Assembly (NCBI GenBank): GCA_964538225.1
Contig: CAZIDW010000021.1
Span: 1 to 17,756 of the forward strand
Direction: 5' to 3'
From: JAFGCR01 sp964538225
Lineage (GTDB): Bacteria > Patescibacteriota > Gracilibacteria > UM-FILTER-43-11
DNA length: 17,756 nucleotides
Shown here: positions 1 to 6,409 of the stretch, in pieces
Position numbering within the stretch: position 1 is the stretch's first letter
How the letters are laid out: each line of letters starts with the position of its first letter
Notes under the pieces: model-generated
What the model was told of the DNA's origin: nothing
Databases searched by the model: none
What the model saw: only the letters and a program-made list of their open reading frames with translations
Program-made: the position numbers and the translations under genes

Positions 1-109
1 CAAATCTTCTGCGCACATTTACCTTTCGGAGTCCTATGCTCCAGTCGTCCCCCTTTGCCTATGGCTACGGAGGACTTCTTACGCTCCGGAACGCGTCGCT
101 CGCTACTTA
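1..109. repeat. Direct repeat, copy 1 (may extend left of window)
   Basis: These 109 bases recur without a visible difference at 138-246, an offset of 137 bp. The copy begins at the window edge, so a longer tandem array may continue upstream. It is more G+C-rich than the nearby spacers and contains small inverted pieces such as CGGAG/CTCCG. Its tail, TCCGGAAC followed 7 nt later by TCGCTACTTAC (85-110), reappears in similar form just before infA. Reading frames through it look like translated repeat and not like a protein. Confidence 0.9.
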
Positions 110-137
110 CTTCAATAGGGCTCCGCTCTCCTCAAGG

Positions 138-246
138 CAAATCTTCTGCGCACATTTACCTTTCGGAGTCCTATGCTCCAGTCGTCCCCCTTTGCCTATG
201 GCTACGGAGGACTTCTTACGCTCCGGAACGCGTCGCTCGCTACTTA
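138..246. repeat. Direct repeat, copy 2
   Basis: Second copy of the 109-bp sequence at 1-109. A 28-bp linker (110-137) separates the two. Identity stops at 246, where an A-rich tract begins (about 250-290). No function is evident; it lies outside the operon, upstream of its promoter. Confidence 0.9.
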
Positions 247-293
247 TTGGGGAAAAAGAAATAAACAAAGAAAAAGGAAGAAAGAAAAATATT

Positions 294-335
294 CTTTTGA
301 TGGTTGGTCCTGTACTGGTTCAAAAGTTTATTTTT
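294..335 (+). terminator. Weak terminator-like hairpin upstream of the operon
   Basis: CTTTTGA (294-300) can pair with TCAAAAG (320-326) around a 19-nt loop, and a T-rich run (327-335) follows. The stem is short and A/T-rich. It could end transcription from a gene left of the window, but the energy looks marginal. The rest of 247-417 shows nothing that I can call a gene. Confidence 0.25.
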
Positions 336-417
336 ACTATCGTCATAAATGAACGGCTCTACATTTCGTTGCGGAACGGCTTTTCTCGCTATTTACGACA
401 TTTTGTCTAAAAAAACC

Positions 418-445
418 TTGACTTTAGTCTGTAGGTAGGTAAAAT
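418..445 (+). promoter_or_regulatory. Sigma70-like promoter for the rplC operon
   Basis: TTGACT (418-423) and TAAAAT (440-445) are separated by 16 bp, which is 5/6 matches to each consensus hexamer. Transcription would start near 452, giving a leader of about 85 nt before the rplC ATG at 536. It is the best promoter match in the upstream region and sits where the operon promoter is expected. Confidence 0.65.
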
Positions 446-457
446 AGCGGGGCGTTC

Positions 458-519
458 CTCTGAAAACGTCTTACGTTAACAGAGAGGCTGAGCCCTGAGC
501 TTATCTGGGCAAGAGCCTC
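458..519 (+). promoter_or_regulatory. Two-hairpin 5' leader of the rplC operon
   Basis: Hairpin 1 pairs CTCTG (458-462) with CAGAG (480-484) and, inside, AACG (465-468) with CGTT (474-477). Hairpin 2 pairs GAGGCT (484-489) with AGCCTC (514-519) and GCCC (492-495) with GGGC (507-510). The second hairpin ends 16 nt before the start codon and has no U-run, so it is not a terminator. In E. coli the S10 operon leader is bound by L4. A ribosomal-protein-binding autoregulatory role is plausible here but is inference. Confidence 0.55.
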
Positions 520-535
520 CATAACCACTAAGATT

Positions 536-1114
536 ATGCCTGGAATAATCGGCAAAAAATTAGGTATGAGTCAGGTGATTCAAGATGATGGTCGTGTGAT
601 CCCGGTCACGTTTGTCCACTGCCAGCCGAATACGGTGGTGCAGGTAAAAACCGAAGAGACCGATGGATATCCGGCGATAGTCCTGGGTTTCGATGCGTAT
701 AAAAATCCTTCCAAGAACAAATCGTTTAAAATGCTAAAGGAATTCCGTGTCGACAATTCCGGCGACTATAAAAAAGGCCAGAAAGTCGACCTTTCCACAT
801 TAAAAACGGTGGAAACCGTCACCGTCACTTCTGTCTCAAAAGGCAAGGGCTATCAGGGGGTCATTAAAAGGCACAATTTTGCCCGCGGTCCTGAAACCCA
901 TGGATCCCATCATCATCGCGAACCCGGTTCCATTGGCATGTCCGCCAAACCTGCCCGCGTGATGAAGGGCAAAAAGATGCCCGGCCATATGGGCTTCCGG
1001 AAAGTCACGTTAAAAAACCGCCCCGTGGTCAAACTGGTCCCGGAAAAGGAACTGATCGCCATCAAAGGCCCGGTTTCCGGCGCGAATAACAGTTATGTTT
1101 ATATCAAATTCTAA
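536..1114 (+). CDS. rplC: 50S ribosomal protein L3
   Basis: L3 is a primary 23S rRNA-binding protein that helps nucleate large-subunit assembly and reaches toward the peptidyl transferase centre with a long loop. At 192 aa it is slightly shorter than the roughly 205-210 aa typical of bacteria. The family start (PGIIGKKLGMSQ) and the central His-rich segment around residues 120-135 (GPETHGSHHHREPGSIG) are clear. The ATG at 536 gives the standard N-terminus, and no Shine-Dalgarno sequence precedes it. It is the first gene of the cluster: rpsJ (S10), its usual upstream partner, is absent from the 535 bp before it, and a promoter and structured leader take that place. Confidence 0.98.
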   Translation: MPGIIGKKLGMSQVIQDDGRVIPVTFVHCQPNTVVQVKTEETDGYPAIVLGFDAYKNPSKNKSFKMLKEFRVDNSGDYKKGQKVDLSTLKTVETVTVTSVSKGKGYQGVIKRHNFARGPETHGSHHHREPGSIGMSAKPARVMKGKKMPGHMGFRKVTLKNRPVVKLVPEKELIAIKGPVSGANNSYVYIKF

Positions 1115-1139
1115 AATCCCACATTCTAAATTCTAAAAA

Positions 1140-1769
1140 TTGAAACTCGATCTCTATCAACAATCCGGCGAGAAGAAAGGAACGGTTGAGGTCAGCGATA
1201 AGCTGTTCGCCGCTCCGGTCAACGAAGAGCTGATGCGCCTGGCTCTGGTCCGCCAACTGAGCAACGCCCGCCAGCTGGTCGCCCATACCAAAACCCGCGG
1301 CGAGGTGCGCGGGGGCGGCAAGAAACCCTGGCGTCAGAAAGGAACAGGCCGCGCTCGTTTCGGTTCCAGCCGTAATCCTATCTGGCGTGGCGGGGGTGTC
1401 GCCTTTGGCCCCCGGAACGTACGGAATTACAAAAAACAGATGCCCAAAAAAGCACGACGCGCCGCTTTGTTTTCCGGATTGTCCCAGAAAGCAGGCGATA
1501 AAGCGATTTTTGCTCTCGACCAGTTTGAGGTCAAATCCCCTAAGACCAAGGAATTCAAAACACTTTTAGATAAACTTCCGGTGGAACGATCCCTTCTGGT
1601 AGTGCTGGCCGAAAGTGATGTGAATTTACAGAAATCCGCCAGTAACCTGCCGACTGTTAAAACCACTTTAGTCAGCCACCTGAATCTGCATGACCTGCTG
1701 AAATACGAAAAAGTCATGTTCATGAGCGCGGCCCTGAAAAAGGCGGAAGAATTATTTCTTAAAACCTGA
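1140..1769 (+). CDS. rplD: 50S ribosomal protein L4 (TTG start)
   Basis: L4 binds 23S rRNA, and its extended loop lines the exit tunnel. In E. coli it also represses the S10 operon. The protein is 209 aa. The loop is clear around residues 55-105 (GEVRGGGKKPWRQKGTGRAR, then the Gly/Arg-rich WRGGG region). The start is TTG at 1140, because it gives the family N-terminus (KLDLYQQSGEKKGTVEVSD) and no in-frame ATG exists near it. It lies 25 bp after rplC across a spacer with 7-nt periodicity. It ends in TGA, evidence that UGA is a stop in this organism. The structured leader upstream of rplC makes L4 a candidate autoregulator, though this is not shown. Confidence 0.97.
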   Translation: MKLDLYQQSGEKKGTVEVSDKLFAAPVNEELMRLALVRQLSNARQLVAHTKTRGEVRGGGKKPWRQKGTGRARFGSSRNPIWRGGGVAFGPRNVRNYKKQMPKKARRAALFSGLSQKAGDKAIFALDQFEVKSPKTKEFKTLLDKLPVERSLLVVLAESDVNLQKSASNLPTVKTTLVSHLNLHDLLKYEKVMFMSAALKKAEELFLKT

Positions 1770-1791
1770 TACCTAACATCTAACACCTGAC
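1764..1791. repeat. 7-nt repeat array in rplD-rplW spacer
   Basis: Four in-register heptads (ACCTGAT, ACCTAAC, ATCTAAC, ACCTGAC) start in the rplD stop region. Read on the other strand they are GTCAGGT-type words, the family seen again in the rplB-rpsS spacer. The remaining 62 nt before rplW are G+C-rich and show no clear structure. Confidence 0.7.
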
Positions 1792-1853
1792 CTGCCCGGC
1801 CGGATTCAGATGAACTCAGTCGGATCGCAGGCAGGCGCGAAGCGGGTTGTCAA

Positions 1854-2156
1854 ATGTCAATTATGGATCTAACGCACGTATTATTATCATCGGTAGTGAC
1901 CGAAAAGAGCACCGCTGCTCAGGCAAACCGCCAGTATGTCTTCCTGATTCATCCGGACGCCAATAAGATCGAGGTGAAACAGGCGGTGGAAACCGCTTAC
2001 GGTGTTAAAGTGCAGTCCGTCAATACTATCCCTGTGCTCAAAAAAGTCCGTTTGGTCGGGCGCAGCCGGTCGATCACCAAGCGTCCGAACGGCAAAAAGG
2101 CCATAATCACGCTGGCTCCCAAACAATCCCTTGATGCTAATAAGATAAAAGTATAA
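1854..2156 (+). CDS. rplW: 50S ribosomal protein L23
   Basis: L23 sits at the tunnel exit, where it docks trigger factor and SRP. The protein is 100 aa, the normal bacterial length. It has the family core: a VVTEKS motif near residue 15, NKIEVKQAVETAYGVKV in the middle and the basic loop VRLVGRSRSITKRPNGKKAI near the C-terminus. Two in-frame ATGs (1854 and 1863) are possible, and nothing decides between them because neither has a Shine-Dalgarno sequence. The last base of its TAA stop is the first base of the rplB ATG, the only overlapping gene pair in the window, so translation of the two is probably coupled. Confidence 0.97.
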   Translation: MSIMDLTHVLLSSVVTEKSTAAQANRQYVFLIHPDANKIEVKQAVETAYGVKVQSVNTIPVLKKVRLVGRSRSITKRPNGKKAIITLAPKQSLDANKIKV

Positions 2157-2986
2157 TGCCTGTTAAAAAGTATAAAGCCACATCACCGGGCCGACGCAAT
2201 ATGAGTGTAAGCGTGTATAAAGAACTGGATGGGGCAAAGCCGCAGAAGCGCCTGCTCAAATTACGGCACCAAAAGTCCGGCCGCAACAACCAGGGCCGCA
2301 TCACGGTCCGCCACCGCGGAGGCGGGGCCAAACGCCGTTACCGGCTCATCGATAAAAAACGCTACGAAAAGCTGAATATTCCCGCACAAGTCAAAAGTCT
2401 GGAATATGATCCAAACCGCTCCGCTTTTATTGCCCTGCTGGTCTATGCGGACGGGGATAAGCGTTATATCATTGCCCCCAATGGCCTTAAAGCGGGGGAT
2501 AAGCTTATCTGCAGTCTGAAAGCGAAGATCAAGGCAGGCAATTGTATGCAGATCCAGCATATCCCTGTGGGTTTCAGCATCCATGATCTGGAACTGCAGC
2601 CCGGCAAAGGGTCTGAAGCGGTCCGGTCGGCCGGCTCCTATGGCCGCATCACATCGCTGGACAGCGAGATGGCCCAGGTAACCCTGCCTTCCGGCGAGGT
2701 GCGCTATGTTTCTAAAGAATGTTATGCCACAGTGGGAATGGTGAGTAATCCGGACCACAGCAATGTCCGTATCGGGAAAGCCGGCCGTAAACGCCATATG
2801 GGGCGCCGGCCTCAGGTGCTCGGCAAATCCATGAACGCAGCAGACCATCCCCATGGCGGCGGGGAGGGCGGCTGTCCGATCGGTCTCAAGCATCCCAAAA
2901 CCCCGTGGGGCAAACCCGCCCTTGGCGTGAAGACCCGCCGCCGCAAAGCCACTGATCACTTTATTGTTAAAAGGCGCAAGAAATAA
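2156..2986 (+). CDS. rplB: 50S ribosomal protein L2
   Basis: L2 is one of the most conserved ribosomal proteins. It is needed for subunit association and for peptidyl transferase centre assembly. The protein is 276 aa, the usual length. The N-terminal RNA-binding half contains the RNNQGRITVRHRGGGAKRRY region (residues 43-62). The C-terminal signature DHPHGGGEGG (230-239) includes His231, the equivalent of the His linked to peptidyl transfer in E. coli. The WGKPALGVKTRR segment and the basic C-terminus are normal. The ATG at 2156 overlaps the rplW stop by one base. Confidence 0.99.
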   Translation: MPVKKYKATSPGRRNMSVSVYKELDGAKPQKRLLKLRHQKSGRNNQGRITVRHRGGGAKRRYRLIDKKRYEKLNIPAQVKSLEYDPNRSAFIALLVYADGDKRYIIAPNGLKAGDKLICSLKAKIKAGNCMQIQHIPVGFSIHDLELQPGKGSEAVRSAGSYGRITSLDSEMAQVTLPSGEVRYVSKECYATVGMVSNPDHSNVRIGKAGRKRHMGRRPQVLGKSMNAADHPHGGGEGGCPIGLKHPKTPWGKPALGVKTRRRKATDHFIVKRRKK

Positions 2987-3054
2987 CATTTAACATTTGA
3001 CTTTTGTCAGATGTCAGGTGTCAGCTGTCAGCTGTCAGGTACCACATGTCACAT
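2985..3054. repeat. 7-nt repeat array in rplB-rpsS spacer
   Basis: Ten heptads in unbroken register begin with the last two bases of the rplB stop codon. They are AACATTT twice, GACTTTT, five of the form GTCAGNT (3006-3040), then ACCACAT and GTCACAT. They leave about 30 AT-rich bases before the rpsS ATG. The GTCAGNT block is the most perfect part and matches, in inverse orientation, the array after rplD. Confidence 0.85.
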
Positions 3055-3084
3055 GTAAAAATTTTATTCCAATAAAATTTTCAA

Positions 3085-3369
3085 ATGAGCAGATCACTTA
3101 AAAAAGGAATCTACGTTGACCCCAAGCTGGTGAAGAAAGTCCAGGAAATGGAAGCGTCCGGGCAGAAAAAGGTCATCCGCACCTGGGCGCGGCACAGCGC
3201 TATTGCCCCGGAATTCGTCGGGCATACCTTTGGCGTCCATAACGGCAAGACTCATATTTCGGTTTTTGTTTCTGAAAATATGGTAGGGCATAAATTCGGT
3301 GAATTCTCTCCTACCCGCAAATTTAAAAGCCATGGCGGCAGGATGGCCAAATCCCAGGCCACTGAATAA
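3085..3369 (+). CDS. rpsS: 30S ribosomal protein S19
   Basis: S19 lies in the head of the small subunit and, with S13, contacts the A-site tRNA and the inter-subunit bridge. The 94-aa protein has the standard N-terminus MSRSLKKGIYVD and the conserved central stretch RTWARHSAIAPEFVGHTFGV (residues 33-52). The end (FSPTRKFKSHGGRMAKSQA) is also typical. The start lies in AT-rich sequence (AAAATTTTCAA) without a Shine-Dalgarno motif. rplV follows after 13 bp. Confidence 0.98.
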   Translation: MSRSLKKGIYVDPKLVKKVQEMEASGQKKVIRTWARHSAIAPEFVGHTFGVHNGKTHISVFVSENMVGHKFGEFSPTRKFKSHGGRMAKSQATE

Positions 3370-3382
3370 TTAATCCAAGCTG

Positions 3383-3847
3383 ATGAAAGCAGTACTCAGA
3401 CGAATTAGGATTTCCCCCAAAAAAGCCAACCTGGTCGCTGGGTTAGTGCGTGAAAAAACCGTGAAAGACGCCCTTGCGATTCTGAAATTTACCCCTAAGA
3501 AGGGCGCCAAAATCCTTTATAAAGTCGTCCATTCGGCTGCGTTCAACGCCAAAAACAATTTCAAACAGTCCATCGATGACCTGGTGATTTCCAGCATACT
3601 GGTCACCAAGGGCCCCACTTACAAACGCTCCATTCCCATTTCCCGCGGACGGGCCCATCCTATCCGCAAGCGCACATCCCACATAACTGTCGAAGTCGGC
3701 CTTCCCCAGGAAAAGACCGATAAAAAGCCTGACGCGAAGGAAGAAGGAAAGGAAGCCGAATCCTCAGAAAAAACGCCGCCCGCTAAAACAATTAAAGCGC
3801 CGGCAAAAAAAGCAGTCAAAAAAACCGCTAAGAAAGAAACGAAATAA
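3383..3847 (+). CDS. rplV: 50S ribosomal protein L22 with lysine-rich C-terminal tail
   Basis: L22 binds all domains of 23S rRNA, and its beta-hairpin forms the tunnel constriction. The conserved core covers about residues 1-107, with RRIRISPKKANLVAGLVR at the N-terminus and the hairpin-bearing segment PTYKRSIPISRGRAHPIRKR before the end. A tail of about 47 residues rich in Lys, Glu, Ala and Pro follows and makes the protein 154 aa, against about 110 in E. coli. Such tails are probably disordered, and their low-complexity lysine codons make them prone to length change. S5, L24 and L29 here carry similar tails. Confidence 0.97.
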   Translation: MKAVLRRIRISPKKANLVAGLVREKTVKDALAILKFTPKKGAKILYKVVHSAAFNAKNNFKQSIDDLVISSILVTKGPTYKRSIPISRGRAHPIRKRTSHITVEVGLPQEKTDKKPDAKEEGKEAESSEKTPPAKTIKAPAKKAVKKTAKKETK

Positions 3848-3869
3848 TTTTTAATTTTCAATAAAGTCC

Positions 3870-4556
3870 ATGGGTCAAAAAGTTAATCCAAAAAGTCTTC
3901 GTCTCGGTATTATCAGAACTTGGGATTCCAAGTGGTTCGCCAATAAGCGGGATTACGCGGATCTGTTCCATGCCGACCTTAAGCTCAAACGCCTGATTGC
4001 TGAACGCCTGAAAAACGCCGCCGTGACCCGCATCGAGATCGAACGTTCTGCCAAAAAGGTCACCGTTCATGTCCATGCGGGTAAACCCGGCCTGATCATC
4101 GGCCGCCAGGGGGTTATGATTGAAGATCTGAAAGAATTTTTACGGCGTAAGTTCAACCAGAATATCGATATCAATATCCATGAAGTCCCTCATCCGGATC
4201 TGTCCGCCTGTTTGGTCGGTGAGATGATCGCTTCGCAGATCGAACGCCGGATCGCGTATCGCCGCGCCGTGAAAAGCTCCCTTCAGAAGGCGATCGAGGC
4301 GGGTGCTAAAGGAGTGAAGATACAGGTCGCTGGCCGTTTGAACGGTGTGGAGATCTCCAGGTGCGAATATTTTAAAGAAGGGAACGTCCCGCTCCATACA
4401 TTCCGCGCCGATATTGATTACGCCAAAGTCGAGGCCAATACCACCTATGGGGTGATCGGCATCAAAGTCTGGATTTACAAGGGAATGGTGTTTAAGAAAG
4501 AGCAGGCCATGAAACAGGCCCAATTGGAGCACGAAAAAAAGGAAGAGGAGGAATAA
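3870..4556 (+). CDS. rpsC: 30S ribosomal protein S3
   Basis: S3 helps form the mRNA entry channel. In E. coli it contributes, with S4 and S5, to mRNA unwinding. The 228-aa protein begins MGQKVNPKSLRLGI. It has a type-2 KH domain with the GLIIGRQG loop at about residues 74-81, followed by the C-terminal domain with the conserved GRLNGVEISR segment. It ends in an acidic/basic tail (KKEEEE). The ATG at 3870 follows AATTTTCAATAAAGTCC, a leader closely resembling the one before rpsE. It has no Shine-Dalgarno sequence. Confidence 0.98.
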   Translation: MGQKVNPKSLRLGIIRTWDSKWFANKRDYADLFHADLKLKRLIAERLKNAAVTRIEIERSAKKVTVHVHAGKPGLIIGRQGVMIEDLKEFLRRKFNQNIDINIHEVPHPDLSACLVGEMIASQIERRIAYRRAVKSSLQKAIEAGAKGVKIQVAGRLNGVEISRCEYFKEGNVPLHTFRADIDYAKVEANTTYGVIGIKVWIYKGMVFKKEQAMKQAQLEHEKKEEEE

Positions 4557-4563
4557 AAATTTA

Positions 4564-4634
4564 TTTCTGATTTCTGATTTGTGATTCAAATCTGAAATCT
4601 GAAATCTTAAGTCTTGAATCTGAAATTATAAGTT
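4564..4634. repeat. 7-nt repeat array in rpsC-rplP spacer
   Basis: Ten heptads in one register run from just after the rpsC stop to the base before the rplP ATG. TTTCTGA occurs twice, then TTTGTGA and TTCAAAT; CTGAAAT (three copies), CTTAAGT and CTTGAAT follow, then TATAAGT. The first half is roughly the inverse complement of the second, so an imperfect hairpin is possible. The same words appear in the rplO-secY spacer. Confidence 0.85.
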
Positions 4635-5051
4635 ATGTTACAGCCTAAGAAGCAAAAATACAGGAAATCGCATCGCCGCCGGGGCAGCCTGCGAGGTACG
4701 TCCCAGGTCGGTAATCGAGTGAGTTTCGGGATGTACGGGCTCAAAGCCCAGAGCGCGGGTGAGCTTACCTCCCGCCAGCTCGAAGCCGCCCGCCGCGCCA
4801 TGACCCGTTATATCAAACGCGGCGGCAAAATCTGGATCCGCGTGTTCCCTCATATGCCGGTTAGCCGCAAACCATCCGAAGTGCCTATGGGTTCGGGGAA
4901 AGGCGCTGTTGAATTTTTTATCTCCCCGGTCAAGCCGGGCCGCGTCCTGTTTGAAATGGAGGGTGTGGAAGAAACCATCGCGCGCGAAGCGTTCCGCCTG
5001 GCTTCCTCTAAACTCCCCGTAAAAACCAAATTTATTCTGCGTCACAGTTAA
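4635..5051 (+). CDS. rplP: 50S ribosomal protein L16
   Basis: L16 binds near the A site and the elbow of the A-site tRNA, and is a late-assembly protein. The length of 138 aa is normal. The N-terminus MLQPKKQKYRKSHRR and the central RAMTRYIKRGGKIWIRVFPH segment (from about residue 55) are diagnostic, as is the MGSGKGAVEFFISPVKPGRVLFEM stretch that follows. Its start codon comes immediately after the heptad array that fills the rpsC-rplP spacer. rpmC follows after 15 bp. Confidence 0.99.
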   Translation: MLQPKKQKYRKSHRRRGSLRGTSQVGNRVSFGMYGLKAQSAGELTSRQLEAARRAMTRYIKRGGKIWIRVFPHMPVSRKPSEVPMGSGKGAVEFFISPVKPGRVLFEMEGVEETIAREAFRLASSKLPVKTKFILRHS

Positions 5052-5066
5052 TCTTTTACTTTCAAT

Positions 5067-5312
5067 ATGCTCAGTATTCAGGAATTACGTTCATCAACGG
5101 TGAAAGAATTGCACCAGGAGCTGGCGGCGGCCCGCAATAACCTGCTGAAATTCCGTATCAGTACCCGGACGAAACATGAAAAGAACACCGCTAAGGTAGG
5201 GCAGGCCAAAGCCTATGTCGCCCGGATTCTGACAGCTCTCCGGGAAGCGGAGGCAGAAGCAGAAAAGAAACCTGTTGCCAAGCCTGAGGATAAAGAAAGC
5301 AAGACTCAATAA
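5067..5312 (+). CDS. rpmC: 50S ribosomal protein L29
   Basis: L29 is a small helical-hairpin protein at the tunnel exit next to L23. The core, residues 1-65, has the family pattern (LRSSTVKELHQELAAARNNLLKFRIS, then KVGQAKAYVARILTALRE). A charged tail of about 16 residues makes the protein 81 aa, a little longer than the usual 60-70. Its stop codon donates the first two bases of the heptad array that leads to rpsQ. Confidence 0.96.
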   Translation: MLSIQELRSSTVKELHQELAAARNNLLKFRISTRTKHEKNTAKVGQAKAYVARILTALREAEAEAEKKPVAKPEDKESKTQ

Positions 5313-5345
5313 TTTTCAATTTTAAATTTTCAATTTTAAATTTTC
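5311..5345. repeat. Perfect 7-nt array filling the rpmC-rpsQ spacer
   Basis: Five perfect heptads, AATTTTC alternating with AATTTTA, run from the last two bases of the rpmC TAA to the base before the rpsQ ATG. The spacer contains nothing else. This is the cleanest example of the heptad pattern and shows that such repeats also form the translation-initiation region. Confidence 0.95.
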
Positions 5346-5573
5346 ATGCGTACTAAAACCGGTATTATTACCAGCAATAAGGCAGTTAAGACTCTGGTCG
5401 TTACTGTGGCTGCCTATAAAACCCATCCTAAATATAAGAAGCGCTATCAGGTTTCTAAAAAGTTCCACGCGCATTGTGAGGATTCCTCTAAATTCAATAT
5501 CGGCGATGAAGTGACGATTGCTGAATCGCGGCCGATCAGTAAACTGAAACGCTGGAAAGTAATAACCGAATAG
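5346..5573 (+). CDS. rpsQ: 30S ribosomal protein S17
   Basis: S17 is an OB-fold primary binder of 16S rRNA 5' domain. The 75-aa protein is near the usual 80-85. It shows the family features: RTKTGIITSNKAVKTLVVTV at the N-terminus, then HPKYKKRYQVSKKFHAHCE, the conserved FNIGDEVTIAESRPISKLKRWKV end and little beyond it. The ATG directly abuts the AATTTTC/AATTTTA array. Its TAG stop is the left edge of a long hairpin in the following spacer. Confidence 0.98.
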   Translation: MRTKTGIITSNKAVKTLVVTVAAYKTHPKYKKRYQVSKKFHAHCEDSSKFNIGDEVTIAESRPISKLKRWKVITE

Positions 5574-5618
5574 CTAACGAATTGCTTACGAATGGCTTAC
5601 GAATAGCAATGCGTTGGC
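5573..5618 (+). other. Hairpin in rpsQ-rplN spacer
   Basis: The 14-nt arms at 5573-5586 and 5605-5618 pair with one G-U and one A-G mismatch around an 18-nt loop that itself holds TACGAAT twice. The left arm begins with the last base of the rpsQ stop codon. No U-run follows, so it does not look like an intrinsic terminator. It lies at the junction between the S10 and spc gene sets, where it could affect mRNA processing or stability; this is inference. Confidence 0.7.
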
Positions 5619-5649
5619 GATTCGATAGCAATCCGCAATCTAAATTAAT

Positions 5650-6018
5650 ATGATACAACTTCAAACCCTTCTCACCGTAGCGGATAATACTGGCGCCAAA
5701 CGTGTCATGTGCATCAAGGTCCTGGGGGGGTCCAAAAGGCGTTACGCCCGTATCGGAGACCTCATTATGATCGCCATTAAGACCGCTTCCCCAAAAGGGA
5801 TCGTCAAAACCCATGCTGTGGAACGGGCCGTAATTGTCCGCACCACCAAATCCATCCGGCGTCCGGATGGTTCCTACCTCCGTTTTGATGGAAATGCGTG
5901 CGTCATCGTCAACAAAGAAGGCTTGCCCAAGGGTACCCGTATTTTCGGCCCTATCGCCCGCGAACTCCGTCAGAAGGGCTACCAGAAGATCATTTCACTG
6001 GCTCCGGACGTTCTGTAA
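5650..6018 (+). CDS. rplN: 50S ribosomal protein L14
   Basis: L14 lies at the subunit interface, forms inter-subunit bridges, and is the binding site of the silencing factor RsfS. The 122-aa protein has exactly the usual length. MIQLQTLLTVADNTGAKRVMCIKVLGG opens it, KGIVKTHAVERAVIVRTTK is central, and GTRIFGPIARELR lies near the end. In E. coli it opens the spc operon. Here it follows the 5573-5618 hairpin, and I see no convincing promoter in the 76-bp spacer. rplX follows after 19 bp. Confidence 0.99.
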   Translation: MIQLQTLLTVADNTGAKRVMCIKVLGGSKRRYARIGDLIMIAIKTASPKGIVKTHAVERAVIVRTTKSIRRPDGSYLRFDGNACVIVNKEGLPKGTRIFGPIARELRQKGYQKIISLAPDVL

Positions 6019-6037
6019 TCCTAATTCTCACTTTGCA

Positions 6038-6409
6038 ATGAAGATAAAAGTCAACGACAAAGTACTGGTCACCGCTGGTAAATATAAAGGCAAAACAGGC
6101 GCTGTGATGCGCGTTTACAAAAAACCCAACCGCGTTACGGTTGAAAAGGTCAATGTCCGCACCAAACATATCAAAAAAACCCCCCAACGAGCGGGCCAGA
6201 CCATTAAATATGAAGCTCCGCTTAACGTTTCAAACGTCCAGCTGATCTGCCCGAACTGCAACAAGACCACGCGTGTGGGTTACAGCATACCGAAAAAGGG
6301 CCCGTCTGACAGGCGGTCCAGCCGGGCGGGTAAAAAATTCCGCATTTGCCTGAAATGCAATGAGTCCGTTGAACAGGCGGTCGCTAAAACCGAGAAGAAG
6401 AAAAAATAA
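6038..6409 (+). CDS. rplX: 50S ribosomal protein L24, zinc-ribbon form
   Basis: L24 is an early-assembly 23S rRNA binder with a KOW motif. The start is ATG 6038, because an upstream in-frame start would lie inside rplN and add a non-homologous N-terminus. From 6038 the protein (123 aa) begins MKIKVNDKVLVTAGKYKGKTG, the KOW region. Four cysteines (C71, C74, C104, C107) form a CPNC...CLKC zinc-ribbon pattern, which several bacterial L24 proteins keep and E. coli lacks. The C-terminus is a short Lys-rich tail. A repeat element (copy A) separates it from rplE. Confidence 0.97.
   Translation: MKIKVNDKVLVTAGKYKGKTGAVMRVYKKPNRVTVEKVNVRTKHIKKTPQRAGQTIKYEAPLNVSNVQLICPNCNKTTRVGYSIPKKGPSDRRSSRAGKKFRICLKCNESVEQAVAKTEKKKK

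Noticed and set aside
1..246. CRISPR array
   Set aside because: Repeat unit (109 bp) and linker (28 bp) do not fit repeat-spacer sizes, and no cas gene is near.
36..410. Open frames of 124 and 69 aa in the upstream region
   Set aside because: They read through the 109-bp direct repeat in different frames, have no recognisable domain, and one ends in the AT-rich pre-promoter region. The duplication explains the open frames.
1767..1769. UGA-to-glycine recoding as in Gracilibacteria/Absconditabacteria
   Set aside because: rplD and rpsE end at TGA at plausible family lengths, and no in-frame TGA occurs inside any conserved gene.
2261..2989. 242-aa frame on the minus strand opposite rplB
   Set aside because: It lies wholly within the antisense of a highly conserved gene. 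Other minus-strand frames in the window are of the same kind.
5574..5649. tRNA or small RNA gene in the rpsQ-rplN spacer
   Set aside because: The hairpin does not belong to a cloverleaf, there is no TTCRA arm, and the sequence is repeat-like. No tRNA was seen elsewhere.
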